Positions 8,558 to 18,328 of a stretch of DNA of 64,000 nt are shown here, piece by piece. The stretch covers positions 2,046,001 to 2,110,000 of the forward strand of contig NZ_CP009435.1 in NCBI RefSeq assembly GCF_000960995.1, in the 5' to 3' direction. Position numbers and translations under genes: made by a program. The number at the start of each line of letters is the position of its first letter. Position 1 is the first letter of the stretch. The notes below the pieces were generated by a model, which saw only the letters and a program-made list of their open reading frames with translations, ran no database searches and was not told the origin of the DNA. The stretch is from Burkholderia glumae LMG 2196 = ATCC 33617. Its GTDB lineage: Bacteria > Pseudomonadota > Gammaproteobacteria > Burkholderiales > Burkholderiaceae.

Positions 8558-9610
8558 ATGCGGACATCGCTGTTGAATCGCGCCACTTCAGGCTGGACGC
8601 GGCTGCCCGCGCTCGTGCTCTGCGCAGCCGCCTTGCTCTCGGTTCATTCGCATGCCATCGCGCAGCAGCCGGTCGATCCGGCCGCCGGCCCGCAAGCCGC
8701 CGCCGCATGGCTCGATCGCATCCAGCAGGCCGCGCAGCAGCAGAGCTACGACGGCACCTTCGTGTTCCAGCGCGGCACCTACGTGCAGTCCTCGCACATC
8801 GTGCACATCGCCGCCAAGGGCGGCGAGTACGAGCAGATCGAAAGCCTCGACGGCAAGCCGCGCAAGCTGTTGCGCCACAACGACGATCTCGTGACGTTCG
8901 TGCCGGAACGCCAGCTCTGCGTGGTCGAGCGCCGCCAGAACCGCGACGCGTTCCCGGCGCTGCTCGGCGCGAGCGGCGCCGAGGTGCTGTCGGTGTATGA
9001 CCTGAAGCCGCTCGGCCAGGATCGCGTGGCCGGTGTCGATGCGCAGGTTGCCGAACTGGTGCCGAAGGACGGCTACCGCTATGCCTACAAGCTCTGGACC
9101 GATGCGAAGACGGGGCTGCTGCTGCGTAGCCAGACGCTCGATGCCGACGATCACGTGCTCGAGCAGGTGGCGTTCTCGCAGCTGCAGATCGGCCAGGAGC
9201 GCCCGGGCCAGAAGACGGCGATCGCGAACGGCATCCACAACCTGAGCGGCTGCACGGTGGTGCGCCCGCCGGTGGCGCCCGTCGACATCGAGTCGCAGGG
9301 CTGGCGGATCGCGCCGAGCGTGGCCGGTTTCCGCAAGATCCGCGAGGTGCGCCGCCCGATGGCCGCGCGCGACGCGAACGAGCCGCCGATCCCGGTCGAT
9401 CAGGCCGTGTTTACCGACGGGCTCGCGACCATCTCCGTATTCCTGGAGCCGGTGGAGAAGGGCACGCGCAAGGAAGGTGCGGGCAGCACGGGCGCGACGC
9501 ATGTGCTGGTGAAGCGCCGCGGCGATTTCTGGATCACGCTGCTCGGCGAAGTGCCGCCGGCGACGTTGCAGCAGTTCGCGGCTGCCATAGAATACAAGCC
9601 TTCGAAGTAA
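8558..9610 (+). CDS. rseB: Sigma-E regulatory protein RseB (MucB)
   Basis: Periplasmic protein that binds RseA and shields it from proteolysis, and senses mislocalised lipids/LPS. 350 aa with a signal peptide (LPALVLCAAALLSVHSHAIAQ, cleavage near residue 35). The N-terminal domain has the SYDGTFVFQRG motif, the LolA-like fold region and HNDDLVTFVPE; the C-terminal domain has PVDQAVFTDGLATISVFLEP. It is adjacent to rseA and mucD, consistent with one operon. Confidence 0.95.
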   Translation: MRTSLLNRATSGWTRLPALVLCAAALLSVHSHAIAQQPVDPAAGPQAAAAWLDRIQQAAQQQSYDGTFVFQRGTYVQSSHIVHIAAKGGEYEQIESLDGKPRKLLRHNDDLVTFVPERQLCVVERRQNRDAFPALLGASGAEVLSVYDLKPLGQDRVAGVDAQVAELVPKDGYRYAYKLWTDAKTGLLLRSQTLDADDHVLEQVAFSQLQIGQERPGQKTAIANGIHNLSGCTVVRPPVAPVDIESQGWRIAPSVAGFRKIREVRRPMAARDANEPPIPVDQAVFTDGLATISVFLEPVEKGTRKEGAGSTGATHVLVKRRGDFWITLLGEVPPATLQQFAAAIEYKPSK

Positions 9611-9627
9611 TCTTCCGGTTTCCCGAC

Positions 9628-11166
9628 ATGATCACATTCACGCTGCGTCCCTGGATGGCCGCAGCGGCGCTGACGGCTTGCCTGCCCGTCGCGTCGCTGG
9701 CGGCGCAAACCGCCGCGCCCGTGCAGGGCGCGTCCGCACCGGTCACCGTGCCGGTCGCGCCGCCCACCGCGCCGGCGGCGCGCGCGGCGCTGCCCGATTT
9801 CGCGGATCTGGTCGAAAAGGTGGGCCCGGCGGTCGTCAACATCCGCACCACCGCGATCGTGCCGGCCGATCCGCGCGGCGGCGTGTTCCCGCAGGGGCCG
9901 GACGACGGTGACATGTCGGAGTTCTTCCGCCGCTTTTTCGGCATTCCGCTGCCGGGCGCGCCGGGTTCGCCCGGCACGCCGAAGAACGCCTTGCCCGACG
10001 CGCCCGACACCGAGCAGAACCGCGGCGTGGGCTCGGGCTTCATCCTGTCGCCGGACGGTTATGTGATGACGAACGCGCACGTGGTCGACGACGCCGACAC
10101 CATCTACGTTACGCTGACCGACAAGCGCGAGTTCAAGGCCAAGCTGATCGGCGTGGACGAGCGCACCGACGTGGCGATCGTCAAGATCAACGCCAGCGGC
10201 CTGCCGACCGTGGCGATCGGCGATTCGAACAAGGTGCGCGTGGGCGAGTGGGTGGTCGCGATCGGTTCGCCGTTCGGGCTCGACAATACGGTCACGGCCG
10301 GCATCGTCAGCGCGAAGGGCCGCAACACGGGCGACTACCTGCCCTTCATCCAGACCGACGTGGCGGTCAACCCGGGCAACTCGGGCGGCCCGCTGATCAA
10401 CATGCAGGGCGAGGTGATCGGCATCAACTCGCAGATCTACAGCCGCACTGGCGGCTTCATGGGGATCTCGTTCGCGATTCCGATCGATGAGGCGATGCGC
10501 GTGGCCGAGCAACTGAAGACCACGGGCAAGGTCACGCGCGGGCGCATCGCGGTGGCGATCGCCGAGGTCACCAAGGACGTGGCCGACTCGATCGGGCTGC
10601 CGCGCGCGGAAGGCGCCCTGGTCAGCAGCGTCGTGGCGGGCGGCCCGGCCGACAAGGCCGGCGTGCAGCCCGGCGACATCATCCTCAAGTTCAACGGCCG
10701 CCAGGTGGATGAAGCCACCGACCTGCCGCGCATGGTCGGCGACACCAAGCCGGGCACCCAGGCGACGCTGACGATCTGGCGCAAGGGCAGCTCGCGCGAC
10801 TTGCCGATCACGATCGCCGAGGTGCCGGCCGAGAAGAACGCGCGCGCCGACGACGGCAAGCCGCGCCGGCCCGCCACGCCGCGCCAGAGCAACGCGCTCG
10901 GGCTGACGGTCAGCGACCTGACGGCGGACCAGTTGAAGGCCGCGAAGGTGCCGAACGGCGTGCACGTCGACCTGGCCGAAGGGCCGGCCTCGCGCGCGGG
11001 CCTGAAGCGCGACGACATCGTGATCCGCGTCGGCGACGTCGATATCACGAGCGCGAAGCAGTTCGTCGAGGTCACCTCTAAGCTCGATCCGCAGAAGATG
11101 GTCGCGGTGCTGGTGCGACGCGGCGACAACACGCAGTTCGTCCCGCTGCGGCCGCGGCAGAAGTAG
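9628..11166 (+). CDS. mucD: Periplasmic serine protease DegP/MucD (Do family)
   Basis: HtrA-type protease/chaperone that degrades misfolded envelope proteins. 512 aa: signal peptide ending near residue 27, trypsin-like domain with H151 (NAHVV), D181 (TDVAIVKI) and S252 (GNSGGP), then two PDZ domains (around 290-390 and 420-505, each with an AGLK/AGVQPGD core). Its place at the end of the rpoE-rseA-rseB operon matches MucD. It is probably feedback-linked to the sigma-E response. Confidence 0.95.
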   Translation: MITFTLRPWMAAAALTACLPVASLAAQTAAPVQGASAPVTVPVAPPTAPAARAALPDFADLVEKVGPAVVNIRTTAIVPADPRGGVFPQGPDDGDMSEFFRRFFGIPLPGAPGSPGTPKNALPDAPDTEQNRGVGSGFILSPDGYVMTNAHVVDDADTIYVTLTDKREFKAKLIGVDERTDVAIVKINASGLPTVAIGDSNKVRVGEWVVAIGSPFGLDNTVTAGIVSAKGRNTGDYLPFIQTDVAVNPGNSGGPLINMQGEVIGINSQIYSRTGGFMGISFAIPIDEAMRVAEQLKTTGKVTRGRIAVAIAEVTKDVADSIGLPRAEGALVSSVVAGGPADKAGVQPGDIILKFNGRQVDEATDLPRMVGDTKPGTQATLTIWRKGSSRDLPITIAEVPAEKNARADDGKPRRPATPRQSNALGLTVSDLTADQLKAAKVPNGVHVDLAEGPASRAGLKRDDIVIRVGDVDITSAKQFVEVTSKLDPQKMVAVLVRRGDNTQFVPLRPRQK

Positions 11167-11173
11167 GTCGCGC

Positions 11174-11419
11174 ATGGCGCTGACGCTGTACGGCCGCGGC
11201 TGGTGCCACCTGTGCGGCGAGATGCGTGCCGCACTGGCGCCGCTCGCGGCCGAATTCGGCGTGGAGGTGGACTACCTCGACGTCGACGCCGATCCGGCGC
11301 TCGTCGCGCGCTATGACGAGGACGTGCCGGTGCTGCTGCTCGACGGTGTCGAGCTGTGCCGGCACCGCCTCGATCCGCGATGCGTGCGGGCGGCGCTCGA
11401 GCGCCGCGCGGCCCGCTGA
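11174..11419 (+). CDS. Glutaredoxin-like protein (DUF836 type)
   Basis: 81-aa thioredoxin-fold protein, 7 bp after the protease gene. LTLYGRGWCHLCGEM carries a C-H-L-C active-site pair, and the cis-proline region is DVPVLLLDG. Its length and features fit the small glutaredoxin-like family that frequently sits next to mucD/lepA. It may act in periplasm-linked or cytoplasmic thiol repair, but no substrate can be read from sequence. Confidence 0.8.
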   Translation: MALTLYGRGWCHLCGEMRAALAPLAAEFGVEVDYLDVDADPALVARYDEDVPVLLLDGVELCRHRLDPRCVRAALERRAAR

Positions 11420-11621
11420 GCCGCGTCGCGCGCCGCCTGCGGAGCGCCGGAGCGTGCCGGCGGCCGGTCGTTCCTGCAGGTTTCGTGCCGCGGAGCCTGC
11501 CGCGGCGGCCAAAATGCCGCCCCGGACAGCCCTTTTCGGCTAAAATAGGCCGTTTTTTCACCGACTTACAAGGCGTGCTCCGCAGTCGTCGAGCGCGCCT
11601 TTTTCGCTTGATCGGCACTGA

Positions 11622-13415
11622 ATGGATCATATTCGCAATTTCTCGATCATCGCCCACATCGACCATGGCAAGTCGACGCTCGCGGATCGCATCATCCAGG
11701 TTTGCGGCGGCCTGACCGACCGTGAAATGGAAGCCCAGGTGCTCGACTCGATGGACCTCGAACGCGAGCGCGGCATCACGATCAAGGCCCAGACGGCGGC
11801 GCTCACGTACCGCGCCCGCGACGGCAAGGTCTATAACCTCAACCTGATCGACACGCCGGGGCACGTCGACTTCTCCTACGAAGTCAGCCGCTCGCTGTCG
11901 GCCTGCGAGGGCGCGCTGCTGGTGGTGGACGCGAGCCAGGGCGTCGAGGCCCAGACGGTCGCGAACTGCTACACGGCGATCGAGCTCGGCGTCGAGGTGG
12001 TGCCGGTGCTGAACAAGATCGACCTGCCTGCGGCGAACCCCGACAACGCGATCACCGAGATCGAGGACGTGATCGGCATCGACGCGACCGACGCGACGCG
12101 CTGCAGCGCGAAGACCGGCCTCGGCGTCGAGGACGTGCTCGAGTCGCTGATCGCCAAGGTGCCGCCGCCGAAGGGCGATCCGGACGCGCCGCTGCAGGCG
12201 CTCATCATCGATTCGTGGTTCGACAACTACGTCGGCGTGGTGATGCTGGTGCGCATCGTCAACGGTACGCTGCGCCCGAAGGACAAGATCAAGCTGATGG
12301 CCACCGGCGCGCAGTTCCCGGTCGAGCACATCGGCGTGTTCACGCCGAAGTCGCGCAACCTGGAATCGCTCTCGGCGGGGCAGGTCGGCTTCATCATCGC
12401 CGGCATCAAGGAACTGACGGCCGCCAAGGTGGGCGACACCGTCACGCACGTGACGAAGGCCGCCGCCGAGCCGCTGCCGGGCTTCAAGGAAGTGAAGCCG
12501 CAGGTGTTCGCGGGCCTCTATCCGGTCGAGGCGAACCAGTACGACGCGCTGCGCGAATCGCTCGAGAAGCTCAAGCTCAACGACGCCTCGCTGCAGTACG
12601 AGCCGGAAGTCTCGCAGGCGCTCGGCTTCGGCTTCCGCTGCGGCTTCCTGGGCCTGCTGCACATGGAGATCGTGCAGGAGCGCCTCGAACGCGAGTTCGA
12701 CATGGACCTCATCACCACCGCGCCGACGGTGGTCTACGAGGTGGTGCAGAGCGACGGCACGACCATCATGGTCGAGAATCCGGCGAAGATGCCCGAGCCG
12801 GCCCGCATCGAGGAGATTCGCGAGCCGATCGTGACCGTGAACCTCTACATGCCGCAGGACTACGTCGGCTCGGTCATCACGCTCTGCACGCAAAAGCGCG
12901 GTTCGCAGATCAACATGCAGTACCACGGCCGCCAGGTGCAACTGACCTACGAGATCCCGATGGCCGAAATCGTGCTCGACTTTTTCGACCGGCTGAAGTC
13001 GGTGTCGCGCGGCTATGCGTCGATGGATTACGAATTCAAGGAGTATCGCGCCTCGGACGTGGTCAAGGTCGACATGCTGATCAACGGCGACAAGGTCGAC
13101 GCGCTGTCGGTCATCGTTCACCGTTCGCAGTCGCAATACCGCGGCCGCGAGGTGGCGGCGAAGATGCGTGAGATCATCCCGCGCCAGATGTACGACGTCG
13201 CGATCCAGGCGGCGATCGGCGCGCACATCATCGCGCGCGAGAATATCAAGGCGCTGCGCAAGAACGTGCTGGCCAAGTGCTACGGCGGCGACATCACGCG
13301 CAAGAAGAAGCTGCTGGAAAAGCAGAAGGAAGGCAAAAAGCGCATGAAGCAGGTGGGTTCGGTCGAGATCCCGCAGGAAGCGTTCCTCGCGATCTTGCGT
13401 GTCGAAGACAAATAA
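11622..13415 (+). CDS. lepA: Elongation factor 4 (LepA)
   Basis: Translational GTPase that acts on stalled or early ribosomes. 597 aa, family length. G1 is AHIDHGKST, G3 DTPGH, G4 NKID; the EF-G-like domains III and V and the LepA-specific C-terminal domain (KMREIIPRQMYDVAIQAAIGA, ending SVEIPQEAFLAILRV) are complete. The preceding 200 bp is non-coding and contains TAAAAT at 11541-11546, possibly its -10. Followed by lepB after 16 bp, as is typical. Confidence 0.97.
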   Translation: MDHIRNFSIIAHIDHGKSTLADRIIQVCGGLTDREMEAQVLDSMDLERERGITIKAQTAALTYRARDGKVYNLNLIDTPGHVDFSYEVSRSLSACEGALLVVDASQGVEAQTVANCYTAIELGVEVVPVLNKIDLPAANPDNAITEIEDVIGIDATDATRCSAKTGLGVEDVLESLIAKVPPPKGDPDAPLQALIIDSWFDNYVGVVMLVRIVNGTLRPKDKIKLMATGAQFPVEHIGVFTPKSRNLESLSAGQVGFIIAGIKELTAAKVGDTVTHVTKAAAEPLPGFKEVKPQVFAGLYPVEANQYDALRESLEKLKLNDASLQYEPEVSQALGFGFRCGFLGLLHMEIVQERLEREFDMDLITTAPTVVYEVVQSDGTTIMVENPAKMPEPARIEEIREPIVTVNLYMPQDYVGSVITLCTQKRGSQINMQYHGRQVQLTYEIPMAEIVLDFFDRLKSVSRGYASMDYEFKEYRASDVVKVDMLINGDKVDALSVIVHRSQSQYRGREVAAKMREIIPRQMYDVAIQAAIGAHIIARENIKALRKNVLAKCYGGDITRKKKLLEKQKEGKKRMKQVGSVEIPQEAFLAILRVEDK

Positions 13416-13431
13416 CAGGACTGATCCTTTT

Positions 13432-14328
13432 ATGAATTTCGCATTGATTCTTTTTGTGCTCGTCGTCTTGACGGGTATCGCGTGGGTGCTGGACAAGCTG
13501 GTGTTCCTGCCGCGCCGGCGCAAGGCGGCCGACGCGGCGGTCGCCGAGTTCGACCGCCAGCAGGCCCGCGTCGGCGAGCGCTTCGCCGACGAGAACGCGG
13601 CCGAGACGCGCGCCAAGCTGCGCGACGACAAGCTGCGCCAGCCTTGGTGGCTCGAATACACGGCCAGCTTCTTCCCGGTGATCCTGGCGGTGTTCGTGGT
13701 GCGCTCGTTCGTGGTCGAGCCGTTCAAGATCCCGTCGGGCTCGATGGTGCCGACGCTGCTGGTCGGCGATTTCATTCTCGTGAACAAGTTCGAATACGGC
13801 CTGCGCCTGCCGATCGGCAACCAGAAGATCACCAAGGGCAGCCCGCTCCAGCGCGGCGACGTGGTGGTGTTCCGCTACCCGAAGGACGAATCGGTCGACT
13901 ACATCAAGCGCGTGATCGGCCTGCCCGGCGACACCGTCCAATACCTCGACAAGAAGCTAACGATCAACGGCCAGCCGGTGCCGGAGACGCCGCTGCCCGA
14001 CTTCTTCGACGAAGAGCGCATGAACTATGCGAAACAGTATGAGGAGACCATCGACGGCACGCGCAAGAACGCGATCCTGAACAATCCGGCCGTGCCGCCG
14101 TACGTGATGGGCGCCTACGATTTCCCGTACAAGAGCAACTGCACGTACAACGAGCACGGCGTGATCTGCAAGGTGCCGCCCGGCCACTACTTCATGATGG
14201 GCGACAACCGCGACAACAGCGCGGACAGCCGCTACTGGGGCTTCGTGCCCGACCGCGACATCGTCGGTCGCGCGTTCTTCATCTGGATGAACTTCAGCGA
14301 CCTCAAGCGGATCGGCCCGTTCCACTGA
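13432..14328 (+). CDS. lepB: Signal peptidase I
   Basis: Membrane-bound serine protease that removes signal peptides from Sec and Tat substrates. 298 aa from ATG 13432 (MNFALILFVLVV, the first membrane helix); a second helix follows near residue 80-90. The catalytic dyad is S104 in PSGSMVPT and K159 in YIKRVIG, with the box E motif MGDNRDNSADSR present. The upstream in-frame ATG at 13399 overlaps lepA and was not used. Confidence 0.96.
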   Translation: MNFALILFVLVVLTGIAWVLDKLVFLPRRRKAADAAVAEFDRQQARVGERFADENAAETRAKLRDDKLRQPWWLEYTASFFPVILAVFVVRSFVVEPFKIPSGSMVPTLLVGDFILVNKFEYGLRLPIGNQKITKGSPLQRGDVVVFRYPKDESVDYIKRVIGLPGDTVQYLDKKLTINGQPVPETPLPDFFDEERMNYAKQYEETIDGTRKNAILNNPAVPPYVMGAYDFPYKSNCTYNEHGVICKVPPGHYFMMGDNRDNSADSRYWGFVPDRDIVGRAFFIWMNFSDLKRIGPFH

Positions 14329-14337
14329 GCCGCGCTC

Positions 14338-14372
14338 GCCAGCATCGCGCCATGGCCGCGCGCGATGCTGGC
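14338..14372 (+). repeat. 13-bp perfect inverted repeat between lepB and rnc
   Basis: GCCAGCATCGCGC (14338-14350) and its reverse complement (14360-14372) flank a 9-base loop. No T-run follows, so it could be an mRNA-stabilising stem or an attenuator rather than a classical terminator. Confidence 0.6.
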
Positions 14373-14472
14373 AAATCACTTCAAGAACCGGCGGTAACAC
14401 CGCTTCGACACGCCTTTTCGAGCCCGGCGTCCGCCGCTAGACGGAACCGGCGCCCGCGTTATACTCCTGCTC

Positions 14473-15756
14473 ATGTCTCAGTCCCAGTTGGAAAGCCGGC
14501 TGCGCTACGAATTTCGCAATGCGGAATTGCTGCGTCAGGCTTTGACCCACCGTAGCCATAGCGCCACGCATAACGAACGGCTCGAGTTCCTTGGCGACTC
14601 CGTTCTGAATTGCGCGGTGGCGGCCCTTTTGTTCCAGCGCTTCGGCAAGCTGGACGAAGGCGACCTGTCGCGGGTGCGGGCGAACCTCGTCAAGCAGCAG
14701 TCGCTGTACGAAATCGCACAGGCCCTCAATATTGCCGACGGCCTGCGGCTCGGCGAAGGGGAACTGCGCAGCGGCGGGTTCCGCCGGCCGTCGATCCTCG
14801 CGGACGCGTTCGAAGCCATCATCGGGGCGGTGTTCCTCGATGGGGGCTTCGAAGCCGCCCAGGGGGTGATCAAGCGCCTCTATGTCCCGATTCTCGACCA
14901 CATCGATCCGCGCACGCTCGGCAAGGACGCCAAGACGCTGCTGCAGGAATACCTGCAGGGGCACAAGATCGCGCTGCCGACCTATACCGTGGTGGCGACG
15001 CATGGTGCGGCGCACAATCAGCAGTTCGAGGTGGAATGCACGGTGCCGAAGCTCGACGTCAAGGTGTCTGGCTCCGGGGCGAGCCGCCGCGCGGCCGAGC
15101 AGGCCGCCGCGAAGAAGGCGCTCGACGAGGTGATGGCGCGCCCGATGGCGGCCGCCAAGTCGAAGCGCTCGAAGAGCGCGCGTGCCTCGAAGAGCGAGCC
15201 CGAGATCGTGCCGGGCGTGAAGGGGGTGCAGGAGGCGCTCGATCTGCGCGCGGCGCCCGAGCACAAGGAACGCGCCATGAGCCCGGCCCAGGGTGCAGCG
15301 AAGGCGTCGGCGGCCGGCGAACGCGGTGCGCCGCCGGTGGCCGTGATTCGTGCGGCCGCGCATGCCGACACGTTGCCGCACAAGCCCGAGCGCGGCGCCA
15401 AGCCGCCCGCCGCCGACAAGTCCGCGAGCGTCGACAAGCCGGCCGCACCTGCCGCGCCGGCCGAGCCGGAGAAGCCGGCTTCGTCGCAGCCGCCCGGCGA
15501 GCGGCCGACGGCACACGCGGCCTCCGTGGCCCCCGTGGCCCCCGTGGCCGAGCCGCCGGTTGCCGCCGACAAGCCCGCCGCCGATAAATCCGCGCCCGCC
15601 GGCCAGCCGGGCGCCGCCGACAACCCCGATGCCGCGCCGCGCGGCGCCGGCGCGCCGGACCGCACGTTGCGCGCGCGCGACATCGCGAGCGCGGCGCCCG
15701 ACCCGGACGACGAGCTCTCCGTCACGCCGTTGCGCGTGGTCGATGTCGGCCGTTGA
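14473..15756 (+). CDS. rnc: Ribonuclease III with long C-terminal extension
   Basis: Double-strand-specific endoribonuclease for rRNA and mRNA processing. Residues 1-150 form the nuclease domain with NERLEFLGDSVL and the metal-binding AFEAIIGAVFLDGG; residues about 155-225 are the dsRNA-binding domain (YLQGHK, GSGASRRAAEQAAAKKAL). After residue 230, about 195 residues rich in Ala, Pro, Lys and Asp follow without recognisable domain; ordinary RNase III is about 220-230 aa. The tail is in frame and ends normally. era follows 60 bp downstream. Confidence 0.95.
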   Translation: MSQSQLESRLRYEFRNAELLRQALTHRSHSATHNERLEFLGDSVLNCAVAALLFQRFGKLDEGDLSRVRANLVKQQSLYEIAQALNIADGLRLGEGELRSGGFRRPSILADAFEAIIGAVFLDGGFEAAQGVIKRLYVPILDHIDPRTLGKDAKTLLQEYLQGHKIALPTYTVVATHGAAHNQQFEVECTVPKLDVKVSGSGASRRAAEQAAAKKALDEVMARPMAAAKSKRSKSARASKSEPEIVPGVKGVQEALDLRAAPEHKERAMSPAQGAAKASAAGERGAPPVAVIRAAAHADTLPHKPERGAKPPAADKSASVDKPAAPAAPAEPEKPASSQPPGERPTAHAASVAPVAPVAEPPVAADKPAADKSAPAGQPGAADNPDAAPRGAGAPDRTLRARDIASAAPDPDDELSVTPLRVVDVGR

Positions 15757-15816
15757 ACGCCTGATCCTATCCGCGGGCCGCGTCGTGCGGCCCGCCTCGA
15801 ATCGCAGCAGCCTGAT

Positions 15817-16716
15817 ATGAACGCAACCGCCACCCCCGCATTCCGTTGCGGCATGATCGCCATCGTCGGCCGGCCGAACGTCGGCAAGTCGACGCTGATG
15901 AACGCGCTCGTCGGCCAGAAGATCAGCATCACCTCGCGCAAGGCGCAGACCACGCGCCACCGCATCACCGGCATCCACACGCTGCCCGACGCGCAGTACA
16001 TCTTCGTCGACACGCCTGGCTTCCAGACGCGCCACAGCACTGCGCTGAACCGCTCGCTCAACCGCACCGTGACCTCCACGCTGACCTCGGTCGACGCGAT
16101 CCTGTTCGTGATCGAGGCTGGCCGCTTCGGCCCGGACGACCAGAAGGTGCTGGACCTGATTCCGCCCAAGGTGCCGACGCTGCTGATCCTCAACAAGCTC
16201 GACCGCATCCACGACAAGTCGACGCTGTTCCCGTTCCTGAAGCAGATGGGCGAGCTGCGCTCGTTCGCCGAGGTGGTGCCGCTGTCGGCCAAGCAGGACG
16301 ACGACATCCGCCGTCTGATGGACACCGTCAAGCCCTACCTGCCCGAGGGCGAGCCGATCTACGGCCAGGACGACCTGACCGATCGCAGCTCGCGCTTTCT
16401 CGCGGCCGAGATCCTGCGCGAGAAGGTATTCCGCTGGACCGGCGACGAGCTGCCCTACACGAGCACCGTCATCATCGACAAGTTCGAGGAAGAGGGGCGC
16501 CTCACGCGCGTGTTCGCGACGATCCTCGTCGAGCGCGATTCGCACAAGGCGATGGTGATCGGCAAGAAGGGCGCCAAGCTCAAGCAGATCAGCACCGAGG
16601 CACGGCTCGACATGGAGAAGCTGTTCGACGGCCCGGTTTATCTCGAAACATTCATCAAGGTGAAGAGCGGCTGGGCGGACAACGAAGCGGGGCTGCGTGC
16701 CTATGGGTACGAATGA
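15817..16716 (+). CDS. era: GTPase Era
   Basis: Ras-like GTPase that binds 16S rRNA in 30S maturation. 299 aa: G1 GRPNVGKST, switch-I TTRHRITGI, G3 DTPGF, G4 NKLD, and a C-terminal KH domain (VIGKKGAKLKQIS). Its last 20 bp overlap recO in another frame, so the two are translated as a pair. Confidence 0.97.
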   Translation: MNATATPAFRCGMIAIVGRPNVGKSTLMNALVGQKISITSRKAQTTRHRITGIHTLPDAQYIFVDTPGFQTRHSTALNRSLNRTVTSTLTSVDAILFVIEAGRFGPDDQKVLDLIPPKVPTLLILNKLDRIHDKSTLFPFLKQMGELRSFAEVVPLSAKQDDDIRRLMDTVKPYLPEGEPIYGQDDLTDRSSRFLAAEILREKVFRWTGDELPYTSTVIIDKFEEEGRLTRVFATILVERDSHKAMVIGKKGAKLKQISTEARLDMEKLFDGPVYLETFIKVKSGWADNEAGLRAYGYE

Positions 16717-17548
16717 CGGCAGGCCCGACGGCTCCGACGGCGCACCCGTCTCCGTCGCGGAGCCGCCCGCTTCCGGCTCGCCTGCCGAGCCGGCGCGGCC
16801 CCGCAAGGCCCGCCGCGTCGCGGCGCGCGCATCCGATTTTCGCGTCGCCGAGCAGCCCGGCTTCGTGCTGCACAGCCATCCCTATCGCGAAACCAGCCTG
16901 ATCATCGACGTGCTGACGCGCGACCACGGCCGCGTCGCGCTCGTCGCGAAAGGCGCCAAGCGGCCGCATTCGGCCTTGCGCGGGGTCCTGCAGACGTTCC
17001 AGCCGCTCGCGCTGTCGTGGTCCGGCAAGTCGGAGATGCGCACGCTGACGGGCGCGGAGTGGGTGGGCGGAATGCTGCCGCTGGGCGGCGACGCGCTGCT
17101 CTGCGGCTTCTACGTGAACGAACTGCTGGTCAAGTTCTGCGCGCGCGAGGATCCCTTCCCGGCGCTGTTTCAGCATTACCTGGTGACGCTCGCGCGGCTC
17201 GCCCACGACGAGCCGGCCGTGCAGGTGCTGCGCTCGTTCGAGCGCGTGCTGCTGCGCGAGACCGGTTACGCGCGGGCGCTGAACCGGACCGTGGCGCGCC
17301 GCGCCGTCACCGCCGACGGTCGCTACGTGTTCGATCCGGAGCGCGGCGTGCGCGAGGCCGGCGACGACACACCGTCGCACTGGCCGATCGTCTCGGGTCA
17401 GACATTGCTCGACATGGAGGAGGACGATTACCATCGTGCCCAGACGGTCGCGCAAAGCAAGACGCTGATGCGCTTCCTGCTCAATACCTATCTGGGCGGC
17501 ACGCCACTCGCGACGCGCCAGATCCTCATCGATCTGCAAAACCTATGA
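16697..17548 (+). CDS. recO: DNA repair protein RecO
   Basis: Recombination mediator acting with RecR/RecF to load RecA. 283 aa with a GTG start at 16697; an ATG at 16703 is an equally good start. A Pro/Ala-rich stretch of about 45 residues precedes the OB fold (FRVAEQPGFVLHSHPYRETSLIIDVLTRDHG); the helical C-terminal domain follows. It overlaps era at its start and pdxJ by 4 bases (ATGA) at its end, so translation is coupled on both sides. Confidence 0.93.
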   Translation: MPMGTNDGRPDGSDGAPVSVAEPPASGSPAEPARPRKARRVAARASDFRVAEQPGFVLHSHPYRETSLIIDVLTRDHGRVALVAKGAKRPHSALRGVLQTFQPLALSWSGKSEMRTLTGAEWVGGMLPLGGDALLCGFYVNELLVKFCAREDPFPALFQHYLVTLARLAHDEPAVQVLRSFERVLLRETGYARALNRTVARRAVTADGRYVFDPERGVREAGDDTPSHWPIVSGQTLLDMEEDDYHRAQTVAQSKTLMRFLLNTYLGGTPLATRQILIDLQNL

Positions 17549-18318
17549 GCTTTTTCCTGACCGCGCCGAACGCCATCGATCTCGGCGTCAACATCGATCA
17601 TGTCGCGACGCTGCGCAACGTGCGCGGCACCGCCTATCCGGACCCGATCCGTGCGGCGCTCGCGGCCGAGCAGGCCGGTGCCGACGCGATCACGCTGCAC
17701 CTGCGCGAGGATCGCCGCCACATCCGCGACGCGGACGTGCGCGCGCTGCGCCCGCTGCTCACCACGCGCATGAACCTGGAGTGCGCGGTCACGCCGGAAA
17801 TGCTCGACATCACCTGCGAGGTGCGTCCGCACGATGCCTGTCTCGTGCCGGAAAAACGCGCCGAGCTGACCACCGAGGGGGGCCTCGACGTGGCCGGGCA
17901 CTTCGAGGCGGTGCGTGCGGCCTGCCGGCAGCTCGCCGACGCGGGCGTGCGCGTGTCGCTGTTCATCGACCCGGACGAGACCCAGATCCGCGCGGCCCAC
18001 GAGGCCGGCGCGCCGGTCGTGGAGCTGCATACCGGCGCCTACGCCGAGGCGCACGACGCGGCCGGCCAGCAGCGCGAGTACGAGCGCGTGGCGGCCGCCG
18101 TCGACGCGGGCGTCGCGCTCGGCCTCAAGGTCAACGCCGGCCACGGCCTGCACTATACGAACGTGCAGCAGATCGCGGCGATCGACGGCATCGTCGAGCT
18201 CAACATCGGGCACGCGATCGTCGCGCAGTCGATCTTCTCGGGCTGGGACAACGCGGTGCGCGAGATGAAGGCGATCATGGTGGCGGCGCGCGTGGCCGCA
18301 CGCCACGGTGGCCGCTGA
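17545..18318 (+). CDS. pdxJ: Pyridoxine 5'-phosphate synthase
   Basis: Last step of DXP-dependent vitamin B6 synthesis, joining deoxyxylulose phosphate with aminoacetone phosphate. 257 aa, TIM barrel. The N-terminal LGVNIDHVATLRNARG-like segment, catalytic E/H motifs (NLECAVTPEML, LVPEKRAELTTEGG, AGHGLHYTN) and NIGHAIVAQ are present. The ATG overlaps the recO stop. pdxJ-acpS adjacency is conserved in proteobacteria. Confidence 0.97.
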   Translation: MSFFLTAPNAIDLGVNIDHVATLRNVRGTAYPDPIRAALAAEQAGADAITLHLREDRRHIRDADVRALRPLLTTRMNLECAVTPEMLDITCEVRPHDACLVPEKRAELTTEGGLDVAGHFEAVRAACRQLADAGVRVSLFIDPDETQIRAAHEAGAPVVELHTGAYAEAHDAAGQQREYERVAAAVDAGVALGLKVNAGHGLHYTNVQQIAAIDGIVELNIGHAIVAQSIFSGWDNAVREMKAIMVAARVAARHGGR

Positions 18319-18328
18319 GGCTCGCCTC

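Noticed and set aside
10437..13835. Long minus-strand open frame opposite mucD, lepA and lepB
   Set aside because: Shadow frame from codon bias; the plus-strand genes are unambiguous.
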